This document shows positions 48,050 through 56,912 of a DNA stretch of 64,000 nucleotides, in pieces. Made by a program: the position numbers and the translations under genes. The DNA comes from Sphaerisporangium perillae. Its GTDB lineage: Bacteria; Actinomycetota; Actinomycetes; Streptosporangiales; Streptosporangiaceae. The stretch spans positions 44,657 to 108,656 of the forward strand of contig NZ_JALLPO010000035.1 of NCBI RefSeq assembly GCF_023276435.1. Direction: 5' to 3'. Position 1 is the first letter of the stretch; the number at the start of each line of letters is the position of its first letter. Under the pieces are notes generated by a model, which searched no databases, had not been told where the DNA came from, and saw nothing but the letters and a program-made list of their open reading frames with translations.

Positions 48050-48915
48050 CGGTCGTCCTTCCTGGTCAGGAAGGCGAGCACGACGCTCTCCCAGGCGGCC
48101 TTCTGCTCGATCATCACCCAGTGGCCGCAGTTGGGGAACACGTGCAGCTCGACGTCGGGGATGGTCCGCATCGGCACGATCGCCATGTCCAGCGGGCTCA
48201 CCCGGTCGTCACGCCCCCACGTGATCAGCGTCCTGGCCTTCAGCCTGTGCAGCATCGCCCAGTACGGCGGGGCCTCGGATCTGGCGGCGGCCGCCGTACG
48301 GGCGGCGAACGCGGCCCGGCCGTACATGCGGCGGGCGGCGGCCAGCGTGGCCGGGTCGGTGGCCTGGGCCCAGCGCTCCTCGATCAGCTCCTCGGTGACG
48401 ATCGCCGGGTCGTGGACCATCGAGGTGAGCCACTGGACGAGCGCCTCCCGGCTCGGCCGCTCGGTGAACTCCATGAGCAGGTTGATGCCTTCGCCGGGGC
48501 CCGGGCTGAACAGGTTCTGCCCGATGCCGCCGATGGTGACCAGCCGGCGCACCCGGTCGGGGTGCGCGATCGCCACCTGGGTGGCCACGATGCCGCCCAT
48601 CGAGTTGCCGATCACGTCGACCTGCTGGAGGCCGAGCCCGTCCAGGAAGCGGGTCACCGCGCCGTGCGCGGCCACCATCGGATGCTGGTCGGTCGGGTCG
48701 CTGACCCCGAAGCCGGGGAACTCGAGGACCAGGCATCGGAAACGCTCTGCGAGGACGGCCAGGTTGCCGCGGTAGTTCCGCCAGCCGGTGACACCCGGAC
48801 CCGAGCCGTGCAGGAGCAGCAGCGGCGGGCCGTCGCCGGCCTCGTGGTAACGCAGCACGCCCTGCCCGGTCGCCAGTTCACGCGCCGTCGACTCGTAGGT
48901 CAGCTCGGTGGTCAT
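48046..48915 (-). CDS. hsaD: HsaD, 4,9-DSHA meta-cleavage product hydrolase
   Basis: A 289-residue alpha/beta hydrolase. The catalytic triad is visible as S105 (IGNSMGG), Asp at 236/237 (WGRDDRVS) and H265 (NCGHW). The oxyanion motif LLHGSGPGVTGW is typical of C-C bond hydrolases. It hydrolyses 4,9-DSHA to DOHNAA (9,17-dioxo acid) and 2-hydroxyhexadienoate. ATG 48915 with AGGA is chosen over longer frames, giving the length of mycobacterial HsaD (291). It is divergent from hsaB. Confidence 0.92.
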   Translation of the reverse strand: MTTELTYESTARELATGQGVLRYHEAGDGPPLLLLHGSGPGVTGWRNYRGNLAVLAERFRCLVLEFPGFGVSDPTDQHPMVAAHGAVTRFLDGLGLQQVDVIGNSMGGIVATQVAIAHPDRVRRLVTIGGIGQNLFSPGPGEGINLLMEFTERPSREALVQWLTSMVHDPAIVTEELIEERWAQATDPATLAAARRMYGRAAFAARTAAAARSEAPPYWAMLHRLKARTLITWGRDDRVSPLDMAIVPMRTIPDVELHVFPNCGHWVMIEQKAAWESVVLAFLTRKDDR

Positions 48916-48985
48916 CGCCCGTCCTGTTGATAGGAATGTCGGCTTCCGGGAAGCTAACCGACATGGCGGACGGGCGTCATGATCA

Positions 48986-49000
48986 TCCCGATCAGCGAGA
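48986..49000 (+). promoter_or_regulatory. operator-like palindrome (TCCCGATCAGCGAGA)
   Basis: First of two copies in the 248-bp hsaD/hsaB divergent region, 71 bp upstream of hsaD. Confidence 0.55.
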
Positions 49001-49055
49001 CCGGGGCCGGGCCACCGGACGGCCGGACGGGCCACCGTCCCGGGTGGCGAACCCC

Positions 49056-49070
49056 TCCCACTCAACGGGA
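49056..49070 (+). promoter_or_regulatory. operator-like palindrome (TCCCACTCAACGGGA)
   Basis: Second copy in the hsaD/hsaB region, 94 bp upstream of hsaB, with perfect TCCC/GGGA arms. A further half-site TCCCGCTG follows at 49071-49078. Confidence 0.6.
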
Positions 49071-49163
49071 TCCCGCTGTCTGGGCGCCGCCTTGGGGTTT
49101 GTAGGTTCATCGCGTGAGCCGCCGCGACGCGGCGGGTGTGACTCCGCACCCGAGGGGACCCCC

Positions 49164-49751
49164 ATGACCGCTGCATCCGCCGACTCCGCGCTCACAACGC
49201 CCCCATCAGGCGCCACCGCGCCCACCCCTTCGGAGTTCCGGCGCGCGATGGGGCTGTTCGCGAGCGGCGTGACGGTGGTCACCGGCATCGACGGCGGGGA
49301 GCCGGTGGGCTTCGCCTGCCAGTCGTTCGCCTCGGTGTCCCTGGAGCCGCCGCTGATCCTGTTCTGTGCCGACCACAACGGCCGGACGTGGCCGAGGATC
49401 AAGAGATCGGGACGGTTCTGTGTGAACGTGCTGGGCGAGGACCAGGTCGACCTCTGCGGCCGGTTCGGTTCCAGCAAGGGCAAGAAGTACGAAGGGCTCG
49501 ACTGGGAGCTCTCCCCATGGGGCGCGCCGGCGCTGCCGGGCGTGCTGTTGCGCGTCCACGCCGAAGTGCGGGACGTGCACGTCGCCGGCGACCACGACGT
49601 GGTGATCGGCGCGGTCCTCGCCTTGGAGCAGGTCATCGAGCAGCGCCCGATGCTCTTCTTCCAGGGCCGGTTCGGCCTCGACCGGCACGAGACGCCCGAT
49701 CAGGCGCCCCTCGGCCCCAACCTGTGGGGCTGGGGCGACCACTGGGGGTGA
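49164..49751 (+). CDS. hsaB: HsaB, flavin reductase of 3-HSA hydroxylase
   Basis: A 195-residue flavin reductase-like (FMN-binding split-barrel) protein. Segments are FRRAMGLFASGVTVVTGIDG, FACQSFASVSLEPPLILFC, SGRFCVNVLGEDQ and the C-terminal PMLFFQGRFG. It supplies reduced flavin to HsaA. ATG 49164 follows GAGGGGAC. It is alone on the plus strand, with divergent hsaD; hsaA lies 22 kb away, so the two components are not in one operon as they are in mycobacteria. Confidence 0.9.
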   Translation: MTAASADSALTTPPSGATAPTPSEFRRAMGLFASGVTVVTGIDGGEPVGFACQSFASVSLEPPLILFCADHNGRTWPRIKRSGRFCVNVLGEDQVDLCGRFGSSKGKKYEGLDWELSPWGAPALPGVLLRVHAEVRDVHVAGDHDVVIGAVLALEQVIEQRPMLFFQGRFGLDRHETPDQAPLGPNLWGWGDHWG

Positions 49752-49817
49752 CCCGGCCGTGCGGGACCCCGGCGGGGTACGCCCGCCGCCCGCCTCCGCC
49801 GCCCGCCGCGGAGGAGC

Positions 49818-50708
49818 TCAGAGCCAGTCGCCGTTCTGGCCGACGGCCAGGAACCGGTTCATGGTCTCCATGGACCACGTCCGGTCCGGCGTCCGGCCGG
49901 CGTAGCGGGACGCCCGCGAGGTGCGCTGATCGGAGAAGAGCGCGAGCGCGGTCTGCCGCACGGCGTCGAGCACGAGCGGGGCGACCTTCTCCAGCGGCGT
50001 CCGGGCGTCGCCCACCAGGGAGATGCTCGCCACCGGCCCCTCCTGGCCCCGGATGGCCGCCGCCACGCAGGAGATGTCGGGGAAGCACTCCCCCCGTTCG
50101 AAGGCCAGCCCCTGGCGCTGCCGGATCCGGTTCAGCTCCTGGTGCAGGGTGTTGATGTCGGCGATCGTCTGGTTGGTCAGCCGGCTGATGGAACCGCCGA
50201 TCAGCGCGTCGACCTGCTCGGGCTCCAGCCAGGCGAGGATCGCCTTGCCGAGCGCCGTGCAGTGGGCCGGCGCCCGGCCGCCGACGCGGGAGGGAACGGA
50301 CGTGGCGAACCGCCCGCCGACCTTGTCCAGGTAGAAGACGTCCGAGCCGTCGAGGACGGCCAGGTGGACGACCATCCCGGTCCTGATCTGGAGCCGGTGC
50401 AGCAGCGGCGCGGCGGCCTCGCGGATCTCGCCGTGGCTTCCGTCCCTGCCTCCGAGGCCGAGGGCCCGCTTGCCCAGGCTGTAGCCGAAGGAGGTGTGAT
50501 CGAGCCAGTCCAGCCGTACGAGCTGGTCGAGGATCCGGTGCGCCGTCGAGCGCGGGAGGTGGGTGCGGCGGGCCACGTCCTCCAGCGTCAGACGGGTGGA
50601 GCGGCCGGTGAACTCATCCATGATCAGCGTCATCCGCTCGACCATGGAGGGCGGCAGCTCTCGCCGTCCGGGGACCGCGGGCTCGGATTCAGCGCTGAGA
50701 GCGGGCAT
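49818..50708 (-). CDS. IclR-family regulator of the steroid cluster
   Basis: A 296-residue IclR-type regulator. The winged helix spans about residues 20-80 (MVERMTLIMDEF, LTLEDVARRTHLPRSTAHRIL). The effector domain has HLAVLDGSDVFYLDKVGG, then PAHCTALGKAILAWL and FERGECFPDISCVAAAI. ATG 50708 with GGGAGG fits best. It sits convergent to hsaB at the edge of the hsa genes, and a variant of the 15-bp palindrome lies upstream, so it is a candidate reader of that motif together with the TetR protein. Ligand unknown. Confidence 0.85.
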   Translation of the reverse strand: MPALSAESEPAVPGRRELPPSMVERMTLIMDEFTGRSTRLTLEDVARRTHLPRSTAHRILDQLVRLDWLDHTSFGYSLGKRALGLGGRDGSHGEIREAAAPLLHRLQIRTGMVVHLAVLDGSDVFYLDKVGGRFATSVPSRVGGRAPAHCTALGKAILAWLEPEQVDALIGGSISRLTNQTIADINTLHQELNRIRQRQGLAFERGECFPDISCVAAAIRGQEGPVASISLVGDARTPLEKVAPLVLDAVRQTALALFSDQRTSRASRYAGRTPDRTWSMETMNRFLAVGQNGDWL

Positions 50709-51095
50709 CACACCTCCCAAAACTGAAATGAATTCTCGCTTGGAATCTAGCAACGAGACGCGGCCGAGGGAAGAGGCGGCAAAGCACCCATAACCGGCCC
50801 GCCGCCTGACTCCGGTCAGCGAGACCCGCAGGCACGGCTTCTTCCTCCTCCACTAGAAAGACTTCCGCCGGCGGGGTCAAGACGATCGGGTCCGGTAGCC
50901 GGCCGCCCCAACGGCCAGGCCGGGCGAACCGGTCTCGCATACGCCGTCCCGAGACGAAGGTCTCCGATCGCGCCTCCACCGGCGCCGGAGCGGGGGACCT
51001 TCGTGCCGATTGTCGGGAAAGCGGTAACCTGACCGCCGTCGGGCCCCACGGCCGAGCCGCGAGCCTCGGGCCTTTACTGAAGGGGGAGCCGGCAC
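50709..51095. promoter_or_regulatory. divergent region between iclR and the alpha/beta hydrolase gene, with an operator-like site
   Basis: At 50810-50824 CTCCGGTCAGCGAGA (minus: TCTCGCTGACCGGAG) resembles the 15-bp motif with changed outer bases, about 100 bp upstream of iclR. Nearer iclR lies an AT-richer stretch with repeated GAATTC/GGAATC. No gene was recognised in this ~387-bp stretch. Confidence 0.45.
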
Positions 51096-52766
51096 GTGGC
51101 GGCGATCGGGGGCCCGGTGGGGAATGGCGGGCGTGGGCGGATCGCCCTGCGGCTGGACATGGCAGGGAGCATCCTGGCCACGATCTTCTTCTGCCTGTCC
51201 CTCACACCATCGCTGCTGCCGCGTTCGTGGTTCCTGCAGGGCCTCATCGCGGGGGTGCTCTCCGCGACGGGCTACCTGGTCGGGGTGATCCTCAGCGCGG
51301 TCGTCCGCCGGATCACGTCCTGGCGCCCGGGCCCCGAGCGGCTGCGCATCGTCCGGTGGGTGATCTCGATATTGGGGTCCGGCCTCTGCGCCGCCTCTTT
51401 GGTCCTCGGCGTCGGCTTCCAGCGCGAGATATACGCGTTGATGGGGTTACATCCGCCCGAACGGCTGGGCTACCTCGGCGTGCCCCTGGTGTCGACGGCC
51501 GTGTTCCTGGCGTTCCTCGCCCTCGCCCGGGCGTTCCGGGTCGCCGCCCGGGCGCTGGGCCGCGTCCTCGCCAGATGGATCCCGCCCTCGGTCGCCCGGT
51601 TCGGCGGGGTGCTCGGCGTCACGTTGCTGGCCTTCTCCCTGACAGACGGCGTCCTCACCGAGGCACTGCTCAAGGGGGCCGACAGCAGCTTCGCCGCGCT
51701 CAACCGCGAGACCAGTCCCGGCACGTCACCGCCGCGGGCGGCCACGCTGTCGGGCGGCCCCTCCTCCCTGGTCTCCTGGGCCTCTCTCGGCCTGGAGGGC
51801 CGTGACTTCGTCGCGGGCGCGGCGGCGCCGGACGAGCTGCGGAGGTTCAGCGGGCGCCCCGCGACCTCGCCGATCCGCGTCTACGCGGGGCTCGACTCCG
51901 CAGCTACCGTGCAGCGGCGGGCCGCCCTGGCCGTACAGGAGCTGGAACGCACCGGCGCGTTCAGCCGCAAGGTGCTCTGCGTGATCACGACGACGGGGAC
52001 GGGGTGGGTGGATCCGCAGGCGGCCGCCGCGCTGGAGTTCATGTACGGGGGCGACACGGCGCTGGTCTCCATGCAGTACTCCTACCTGCCGAGCTGGCTG
52101 TCGTTCGTGGTGGACCGGGAGCGCGCCCAGGCGGCCGGACGGGAACTGTTCGAGCAGGTGTACGCCCGGTGGGCCCGGCTTCCCGCGGGGCACCGCCCGC
52201 GGCTGCTGATCTTCGGGGAGAGCCTCGGGGCGTTCGGCGCCGAGTCGGCGTTCAGCGGCGACCAGGACCTGCGCGCCCGCACCGACGGGGCGCTGTTCGC
52301 CGGCCCGCCCGACAGCAGCCAGCTGTGGCGCAGGTTCGTCGACGAGCGCGACTCCGGCAGCCGGGAGGCGCTGCCCGTCTATCGCAAGGGCGAGACCGTG
52401 CGGTTCGCCAACCGGCCGCCCGACCTCACCTCGCTGACCTCACTGTGGAGCACGCCGCGGGTCGTGTACCTCCAGCACCCCTCCGACCCGATCGTGTGGT
52501 GGACACCCCGCCTCATCCTCCACAAACCGGACTGGCTGCGGGAGCGGCGCGGAGACGACGTGCTGCCCGAGATGCGGTGGTACCCGTTCGTGACGTTCTG
52601 GCAGATCACAGCCGATCTGGCGGTCTCCCTGGAGGCGCCGCCCGGGCACGGCCACGACTACGCGGGCGAGGTCGTCGCCGCGTGGGCGCGCATCGCACCA
52701 CCGGACGGCTGGGACGACCTCCGCACCGCCGCCCTCACCGGCCTCCTCCAACACCCCCCTCTGTGA
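51096..52766 (+). CDS. membrane-anchored alpha/beta hydrolase (Abhydrolase_9 family)
   Basis: A 556-residue protein. The N-terminal ~200 residues contain several hydrophobic helices (SILATIFFCLSLTPSLLPRS, FLQGLIAGVLSATGYLVGVIL, VFLAFLALARAF). The C-terminal half is the alpha/beta hydrolase with the nucleophile elbow FGESLGAFGAES and VYLQHPSDPIVWW near the acid residue; HGHDYAGE probably carries the histidine. This matches the two-part Abhydrolase_9_N/Abhydrolase_9 architecture of actinomycetes; substrate unknown. GTG 51096 follows AAGGGGGAG. Confidence 0.83.
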   Translation: MAAIGGPVGNGGRGRIALRLDMAGSILATIFFCLSLTPSLLPRSWFLQGLIAGVLSATGYLVGVILSAVVRRITSWRPGPERLRIVRWVISILGSGLCAASLVLGVGFQREIYALMGLHPPERLGYLGVPLVSTAVFLAFLALARAFRVAARALGRVLARWIPPSVARFGGVLGVTLLAFSLTDGVLTEALLKGADSSFAALNRETSPGTSPPRAATLSGGPSSLVSWASLGLEGRDFVAGAAAPDELRRFSGRPATSPIRVYAGLDSAATVQRRAALAVQELERTGAFSRKVLCVITTTGTGWVDPQAAAALEFMYGGDTALVSMQYSYLPSWLSFVVDRERAQAAGRELFEQVYARWARLPAGHRPRLLIFGESLGAFGAESAFSGDQDLRARTDGALFAGPPDSSQLWRRFVDERDSGSREALPVYRKGETVRFANRPPDLTSLTSLWSTPRVVYLQHPSDPIVWWTPRLILHKPDWLRERRGDDVLPEMRWYPFVTFWQITADLAVSLEAPPGHGHDYAGEVVAAWARIAPPDGWDDLRTAALTGLLQHPPL

Positions 52767-52802
52767 CAGACGACCCGGGGACGGGAGACGGCGGCGGGGA
52801 GG

Positions 52803-54110
52803 TCAGGGACGGATCTCGCGGGGTAGGCCGAGGACGCGTTCGGCGATGATGTTGCGCTGGATCTCGTTGGAGCCCGCGTAGATCGTGTCCGCGCGGGAGA
52901 ACAGATACAGCCGCTGCTCGTCGCTCAGGTCGTACGGCGGCCCGTCGGCGATCATCCCGGCGGCGCCGAGCACGTCCATGGCCAGCTCACCCAGCTCCCG
53001 GTGCCAGGTGCCCCAGACCAGCTTGGAGATGGACGACTCCGGGCCCGGCGCGCCGGCGGCGATGCCCGCCATGGTGCGCACGGCGTTGAGCCGCATGGCC
53101 TCCAGCCCGATCCAGGAGCGGACGAGCCGGTCGCGCAGCAGCGGGTCGTCGAGGGCGCCGGTCTCGCGGGCCAGCGCGATGATCCCTTCCAGCTCGCGGC
53201 GGAAGCCCACCTGCTGGCCGAGGGTGGCCACGCCGCGCTCGAAGCCCAGGGTGGCCATGGCGATCTTCCAGCCGTCGCCGGGGGCGCCGATGATGTTGGC
53301 CGCGCCGGTGACCGCGCCGTCGAAGAAGACCTCGTTGAACTCGCTGGTCCCGGTCATCTGGACGATGGGCCTGATGTCCACCCCGTCCTGCCGCATCGGC
53401 ACCAGAAGGTAGGACAGCCCGTGGTGACGCGCGGATCCCGGCTCGGTGCGGCACAGCACGAAGCACCAGTCGGCCTCCATGGCCAGCGAAGTCCACACCT
53501 TCTGCCCACTGACCCGCCACCGCCCGCCCTCCTCCCCACCGTCCAGCCCACCGACCGACCGTGGGCCGCCACCCTGCCCACCAACCGACCCGCCACCACC
53601 ATCCCGCTCGCTCCCTGCCGCACGGCCGCCACCCTGCCCGCCGACGGCCCCATGGTCATCGACGAGTTCCGCGCGGGTCTGGACGTTCGCGAGGTCGGAG
53701 CCGGCGCCAGGCTCGGAGTAGCCCTGGCACCACAGCTCCTCGGCCGCGACGATCGGCGGCAGGAAACGGGCGCGCTGCTCATCGGTGCCGAACGCGATGA
53801 TCGTCGGGCCGAGCAGGTTCTCGCCGATGTGGTTCACCCGGGCGGGCGCCCTGGCCAGCGCGTACTCTTCGTGGAAGACGACCTGCTCCTCGACGCTCGC
53901 GCCCCGGCCGCCGTATCGCTCGGGCCAGCCCAGGCAGGTCCAGCCGGCCGCCGCCATGTGCCGCTCCCAGGCCAGGCGGACGTCGAACGCCTCGTGCTCG
54001 CGGCCGGGCCCCCCAAGCCCCCGCGCCCCCGCGAACTCGCCCGACAGATTCTCCTCCAACCAGCCCCGCACCTCGGCCCGGTAGGTCTCGTTCGGCTTCA
54101 CGCCTGGCAC
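52803..54110 (-). CDS. fadE30: FadE30-like acyl-CoA dehydrogenase with a Gly-rich insertion
   Basis: A 435-residue acyl-CoA dehydrogenase closely matching mycobacterial FadE30 (385 residues): LKGLGGPGREHEAF-type start, LWCQGYSEPGAGSDLA, SFEFNEVFF-type TSEFNEVFFDGA, GDGWKIAMATLGFERGVATLGQQ, and YAGSNEIQRNIIAERVLGLP. FadE30 acts on HIP-CoA in C/D-ring degradation. Residues ~150-197 are a low-complexity GGQGGG/GGGGSVGG insert absent from the mycobacterial enzyme and placed before WRVSGQKVWTS, built from a partial 60-bp repeat. It is divergent from another acyl-CoA dehydrogenase gene, with a KstR2-like dyad between them. Confidence 0.88.
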   Translation of the reverse strand: MPGVKPNETYRAEVRGWLEENLSGEFAGARGLGGPGREHEAFDVRLAWERHMAAAGWTCLGWPERYGGRGASVEEQVVFHEEYALARAPARVNHIGENLLGPTIIAFGTDEQRARFLPPIVAAEELWCQGYSEPGAGSDLANVQTRAELVDDHGAVGGQGGGRAAGSERDGGGGSVGGQGGGPRSVGGLDGGEEGGRWRVSGQKVWTSLAMEADWCFVLCRTEPGSARHHGLSYLLVPMRQDGVDIRPIVQMTGTSEFNEVFFDGAVTGAANIIGAPGDGWKIAMATLGFERGVATLGQQVGFRRELEGIIALARETGALDDPLLRDRLVRSWIGLEAMRLNAVRTMAGIAAGAPGPESSISKLVWGTWHRELGELAMDVLGAAGMIADGPPYDLSDEQRLYLFSRADTIYAGSNEIQRNIIAERVLGLPREIRP

Positions 54111-54113
54111 TCT

Positions 54114-54127
54114 ACCAAACGGTTGTT
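54114..54127. promoter_or_regulatory. KstR2-like operator candidate (ACCAAACGGTTGTT)
   Basis: Against the KstR2 consensus AnCAAGnnCTTGnT, eight of ten fixed positions match (the two inner G/C positions differ symmetrically). It is located just upstream of fadE30, a KstR2-regulon gene in mycobacteria, and 46 bp upstream of the divergent acyl-CoA dehydrogenase. No kstR2 gene is in the window. Confidence 0.4.
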
Positions 54128-54172
54128 AGATAATAGCGAGGGAACGCTCCGCCGAACTACCCTGGGACCGCC

Positions 54173-55363
54173 ATGATCGTGACTGACGAGCAGGAGGAGT
54201 TGCGGCGTACCGTCCGTGCTCTTCTCGAGCGCAACCCCCCGGCACGGCCCGCGGCCGACGGTGTGCCGGGCTACGACGAGGGTGCCTGGCGGCTGCTCGC
54301 CGGGCAGGTCGGCGCCTTCGGGCTCGCCGTACCCGAGGAGTACGGCGGGGCGGGCTGCACACCGGCCGAGACCCACATCGTGTGCGAGGAACTGGGCCGC
54401 GCCCTCACCTCGGTGCCCTACCTCGGCTCGGCGGTCCTCGCCACCCAGGCCCTGCTCGCCTGCGGGACGACCGCCCCGCTCCCCGGCCTCGCCGACGGCA
54501 CCCTCGTCGGCGCCCTCGCCTGGGCCGAGAACGGAACCTGGGACCCGGCCGCGATCCGGACCCTCGCGACGGACGGTGAGCCGACCGCGACCAGGGAACG
54601 GACAGCAGAGCCGGCTGGGGGCAGAGAACCGGCGGCGGAGCTGGTCGGGGTCAGGGAGCCGGCGGCGGAGCTGGTCGGGGTCAAGGAGTATGTGCTGGAT
54701 GGGGCACGGGCCGATCTGTTCATCGTGCCCGCGCGGACACGGGACGGCGACCTCGCCGTCTACGCCGTCGAGCCGTCAGCTCCGGGCGTGCGGGTCGAGC
54801 CGCTGGTGACGCTCGACCGGACCAGGCCGCAGGCCCGCGTGACCTTCCAGGCCGCCCCCGCGCGGCTGCTCAGCACCGACGGCGACCGCGTCTGTGAACG
54901 GCTGCTCGCGGTGGCCGCCACCGCGCTCAGCGCCGAACAGCTCGGCGGCGCCGCGCGCTGCCTGGAGATGACCGTCCAGTACGTGAAGACCCGGGAGCAG
55001 TTCGGCCGGCCGATCGGCTCGTTCCAGGCGGTCAAGCACCGGCTGGCCGACCTGTACGTGCTGGTCGAGTCGGCCCGGTCGCTCAGCTACGACGCCGCCC
55101 GCGCCCTCGCCGAGGACGCCCCCGACCTGGCCGTGCGCGCGTCGACCGCCCAGGCGTACTGCGCCGAGGCGTTCTCGGCCGTCGCCGCCGAGACCGTCCA
55201 GCTGCACGGCGGCATCGGCTTCACCTGGGAGCACGAGGCGCACCTGTACTTCAAGCGCGCCCACTCCTCCGCCCACCTCTTCGGCACCCCCACCTGGCAC
55301 CGCACCCGCCTCGCCCCGACCGTGCTCGGCCCTTGGCCGGGAGACCTCAGTCGCCGCCTCTGA
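54173..55363 (+). CDS. acyl-CoA dehydrogenase, probable C/D-ring subunit
   Basis: A 396-residue acyl-CoA dehydrogenase-fold protein: LAVPEEYGGAGCTPAETHIVCEELGR, VKTREQFGRPIGSFQAVKHRL and QLHGGIGFTWEHEAHLYFKRA. The classical IYEG catalytic segment is not seen, as in FadE28/FadE31-34-like subunits that work in heteromers. The middle domain is shortened and interrupted by a 10-residue tandem duplication (REPAAELVGV twice). Divergence from fadE30 suggests membership in HIP catabolism. Which FadE number it equals cannot be settled here. Confidence 0.8.
   Translation: MIVTDEQEELRRTVRALLERNPPARPAADGVPGYDEGAWRLLAGQVGAFGLAVPEEYGGAGCTPAETHIVCEELGRALTSVPYLGSAVLATQALLACGTTAPLPGLADGTLVGALAWAENGTWDPAAIRTLATDGEPTATRERTAEPAGGREPAAELVGVREPAAELVGVKEYVLDGARADLFIVPARTRDGDLAVYAVEPSAPGVRVEPLVTLDRTRPQARVTFQAAPARLLSTDGDRVCERLLAVAATALSAEQLGGAARCLEMTVQYVKTREQFGRPIGSFQAVKHRLADLYVLVESARSLSYDAARALAEDAPDLAVRASTAQAYCAEAFSAVAAETVQLHGGIGFTWEHEAHLYFKRAHSSAHLFGTPTWHRTRLAPTVLGPWPGDLSRRL
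54631..54690 (+). repeat. 30-bp in-frame tandem duplication inside the acyl-CoA dehydrogenase gene
   Basis: Two 30-bp units (54631-54660, 54661-54690), differing only near the end, encode AAELVGVREP and AAELVGVKEY. A degenerate partial copy precedes them. Confidence 0.85.
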
Positions 55364-55399
55364 CCCGCCAGCTCGCCGAGGAGGCCGAATACGGCAGGC

Positions 55400-55991
55400 T
55401 GTGGCGCGGCCTGTTCCGCGACCTGGACGGGGTCTGGGCCCTGTCCTTCGCCGTCAACACCATCAAGCTGGACAGGTCCGCCCTGCTGTGGGTGAGCGTC
55501 CTGGCCAACACCGTGGCCCTGGCGGCCATCCCCTGTGGGCCACGCTGTCGGACCGGATCGGGCGCAGGCCGGTGTTCATCTTCGGCACGGCCGGCTGCGC
55601 CGTGCTGATGGTCGCCTACCTGTGGGTGATCTCCTTGGGCGGTTACGCGCTCATCTTCATCGTCGGCGTCCTGCTGCTCGGGGTCGTCGGCAGCGCGGCC
55701 AACGGACTCCAGCCGGCGTTCTACGGCGAGATGTTCTCCACGCCCGTCCGGCTGTCGGGCGTGGCGATCGGAACCCAGATCGGCTACGCCATCGCCGGGT
55801 TCTCCGCCACCTTCGCGGCCTCGATCGCCGGCCCCGACGGCACAAACTGGCAGGGAGTCGCGGTGCTGGCGGCCGTCCTGTGCGCAATTCCCGTCATCGC
55901 CGCGGCGACCGCGCGGGAGACGTACCGCATCCCGACCGAGCGGCTGGGTATGAAGCCGGCGAAGGGAGCGCCGGCGGAAGCGCCCGCCTGA
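55400..55991 (+). pseudogene. MHS-type MFS transporter, truncated and frameshifted
   Basis: The N-terminal half of the transporter is missing. What remains reads FAVNTIKLDRSALLWVSVLAN, then shifts frame at about 55530-55534 (one base lost in a C run) into LWATLSDRIGRRPVFIFG, the MFS loop motif, and four further helices ending in ATARETYRIP. The family is the metabolite:H+ symporter group that includes shikimate and aromatic-acid importers. Its place before a shikimate/quinate dehydrogenase gene suggests a former importer of those acids. Confidence 0.72.
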
Positions 55992-56042
55992 CCCGAACGG
56001 ACCCCCACCCATCTGTCCCGGTTGCTGGAGAAGAAGGCAAGG

Positions 56043-56897
56043 ATGGCCTCCCACCTGATCGGCCTGATCGGCTCGGGCGTCGGCCCGTCCCTCAGCCCCG
56101 CCCTGCACGAGCGGGAGGCCGACCACCACGGTCTCCGTTACCTCTACCGGGTCATCGACATCGCGCGGCTGGGCCTCGGCCCGGCCGCGGCCGGTGACCT
56201 GGTGCGGACGGCGCGCCGGCTCGGCTACACCGGGCTCAACATCACCCACCCGTGCAAGCAGACGGTCATCGAGCACCTCGGCGAGCTGTCACCGGACGCC
56301 GAGACGCTCGGCGCGGTCAACACCGTGACCTTCGACGGGGAGCGTGCCATCGGGCACAACACCGACTGGACCGGGTTCGCCCGGTCGTTCGCACGGGGGC
56401 TGCCGGACGCGGCGACCCGCAGGATCGTGCAGATCGGGGCGGGGGGCGCGGGAGCGGCGGTCGGGCACGCGCTGCTGACGCTCGGCGCCGACCACGTCGT
56501 CCTCGCCGACGCGCTGCCGGAGCGGGCGGAGTCGCTGGCCGCCGAGCTCGGGCGGCGCTTCGGCGCCGGGCGCGCCGGCGCCGTGTCCCTCGCCGAGGCG
56601 GGCCGCCTGCTCGACGGCGCGGACGGGCTGGTCAACGCCACCCCGGCGGGGATGGCGGCCTACCCGGGGACGCCGGTGCCGGTCGAGCTGCTGCATCCCG
56701 GCCTGTGGGTCACCGACGTCGTCTACCGCCCGCTGGAGACCGAACTGCTGCGGAACGCGCGCAGGCTCGGCTGCCGCACGCTCGACGGAGGCGGCATGGT
56801 GGTCTTCCAGGCCGCGCACGCCTTCCACCTCTTCACCGGCATCGAGCCCGACGCCGAACGGATGCTCGCCCACCTGACCGATCTCGTCGCCGCCTGA
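56043..56897 (+). CDS. shikimate/quinate dehydrogenase (AroE family)
   Basis: A 284-residue AroE-like protein. The substrate site starts SGVGPSLSPALHEREA and contains NITHPCKQTVIEHL (catalytic Lys) and GHNTDWTGFARSF (Asp). The NAD(P) motif is IGAGGAGAAVGHALL. The usual shikimate motif NVTxPxK is NITHPCK, as in catabolic quinate/shikimate dehydrogenases. ATG 56043 is used, with purine-rich GGAGAAGAAGG upstream. Neighbours on both sides are remnants of quinate/shikimate catabolism genes, so a catabolic role is more likely than aromatic biosynthesis. Confidence 0.85.
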   Translation: MASHLIGLIGSGVGPSLSPALHEREADHHGLRYLYRVIDIARLGLGPAAAGDLVRTARRLGYTGLNITHPCKQTVIEHLGELSPDAETLGAVNTVTFDGERAIGHNTDWTGFARSFARGLPDAATRRIVQIGAGGAGAAVGHALLTLGADHVVLADALPERAESLAAELGRRFGAGRAGAVSLAEAGRLLDGADGLVNATPAGMAAYPGTPVPVELLHPGLWVTDVVYRPLETELLRNARRLGCRTLDGGGMVVFQAAHAFHLFTGIEPDAERMLAHLTDLVAA

Positions 56898-56912
56898 ACC
56901 CGGGAGAACGGC

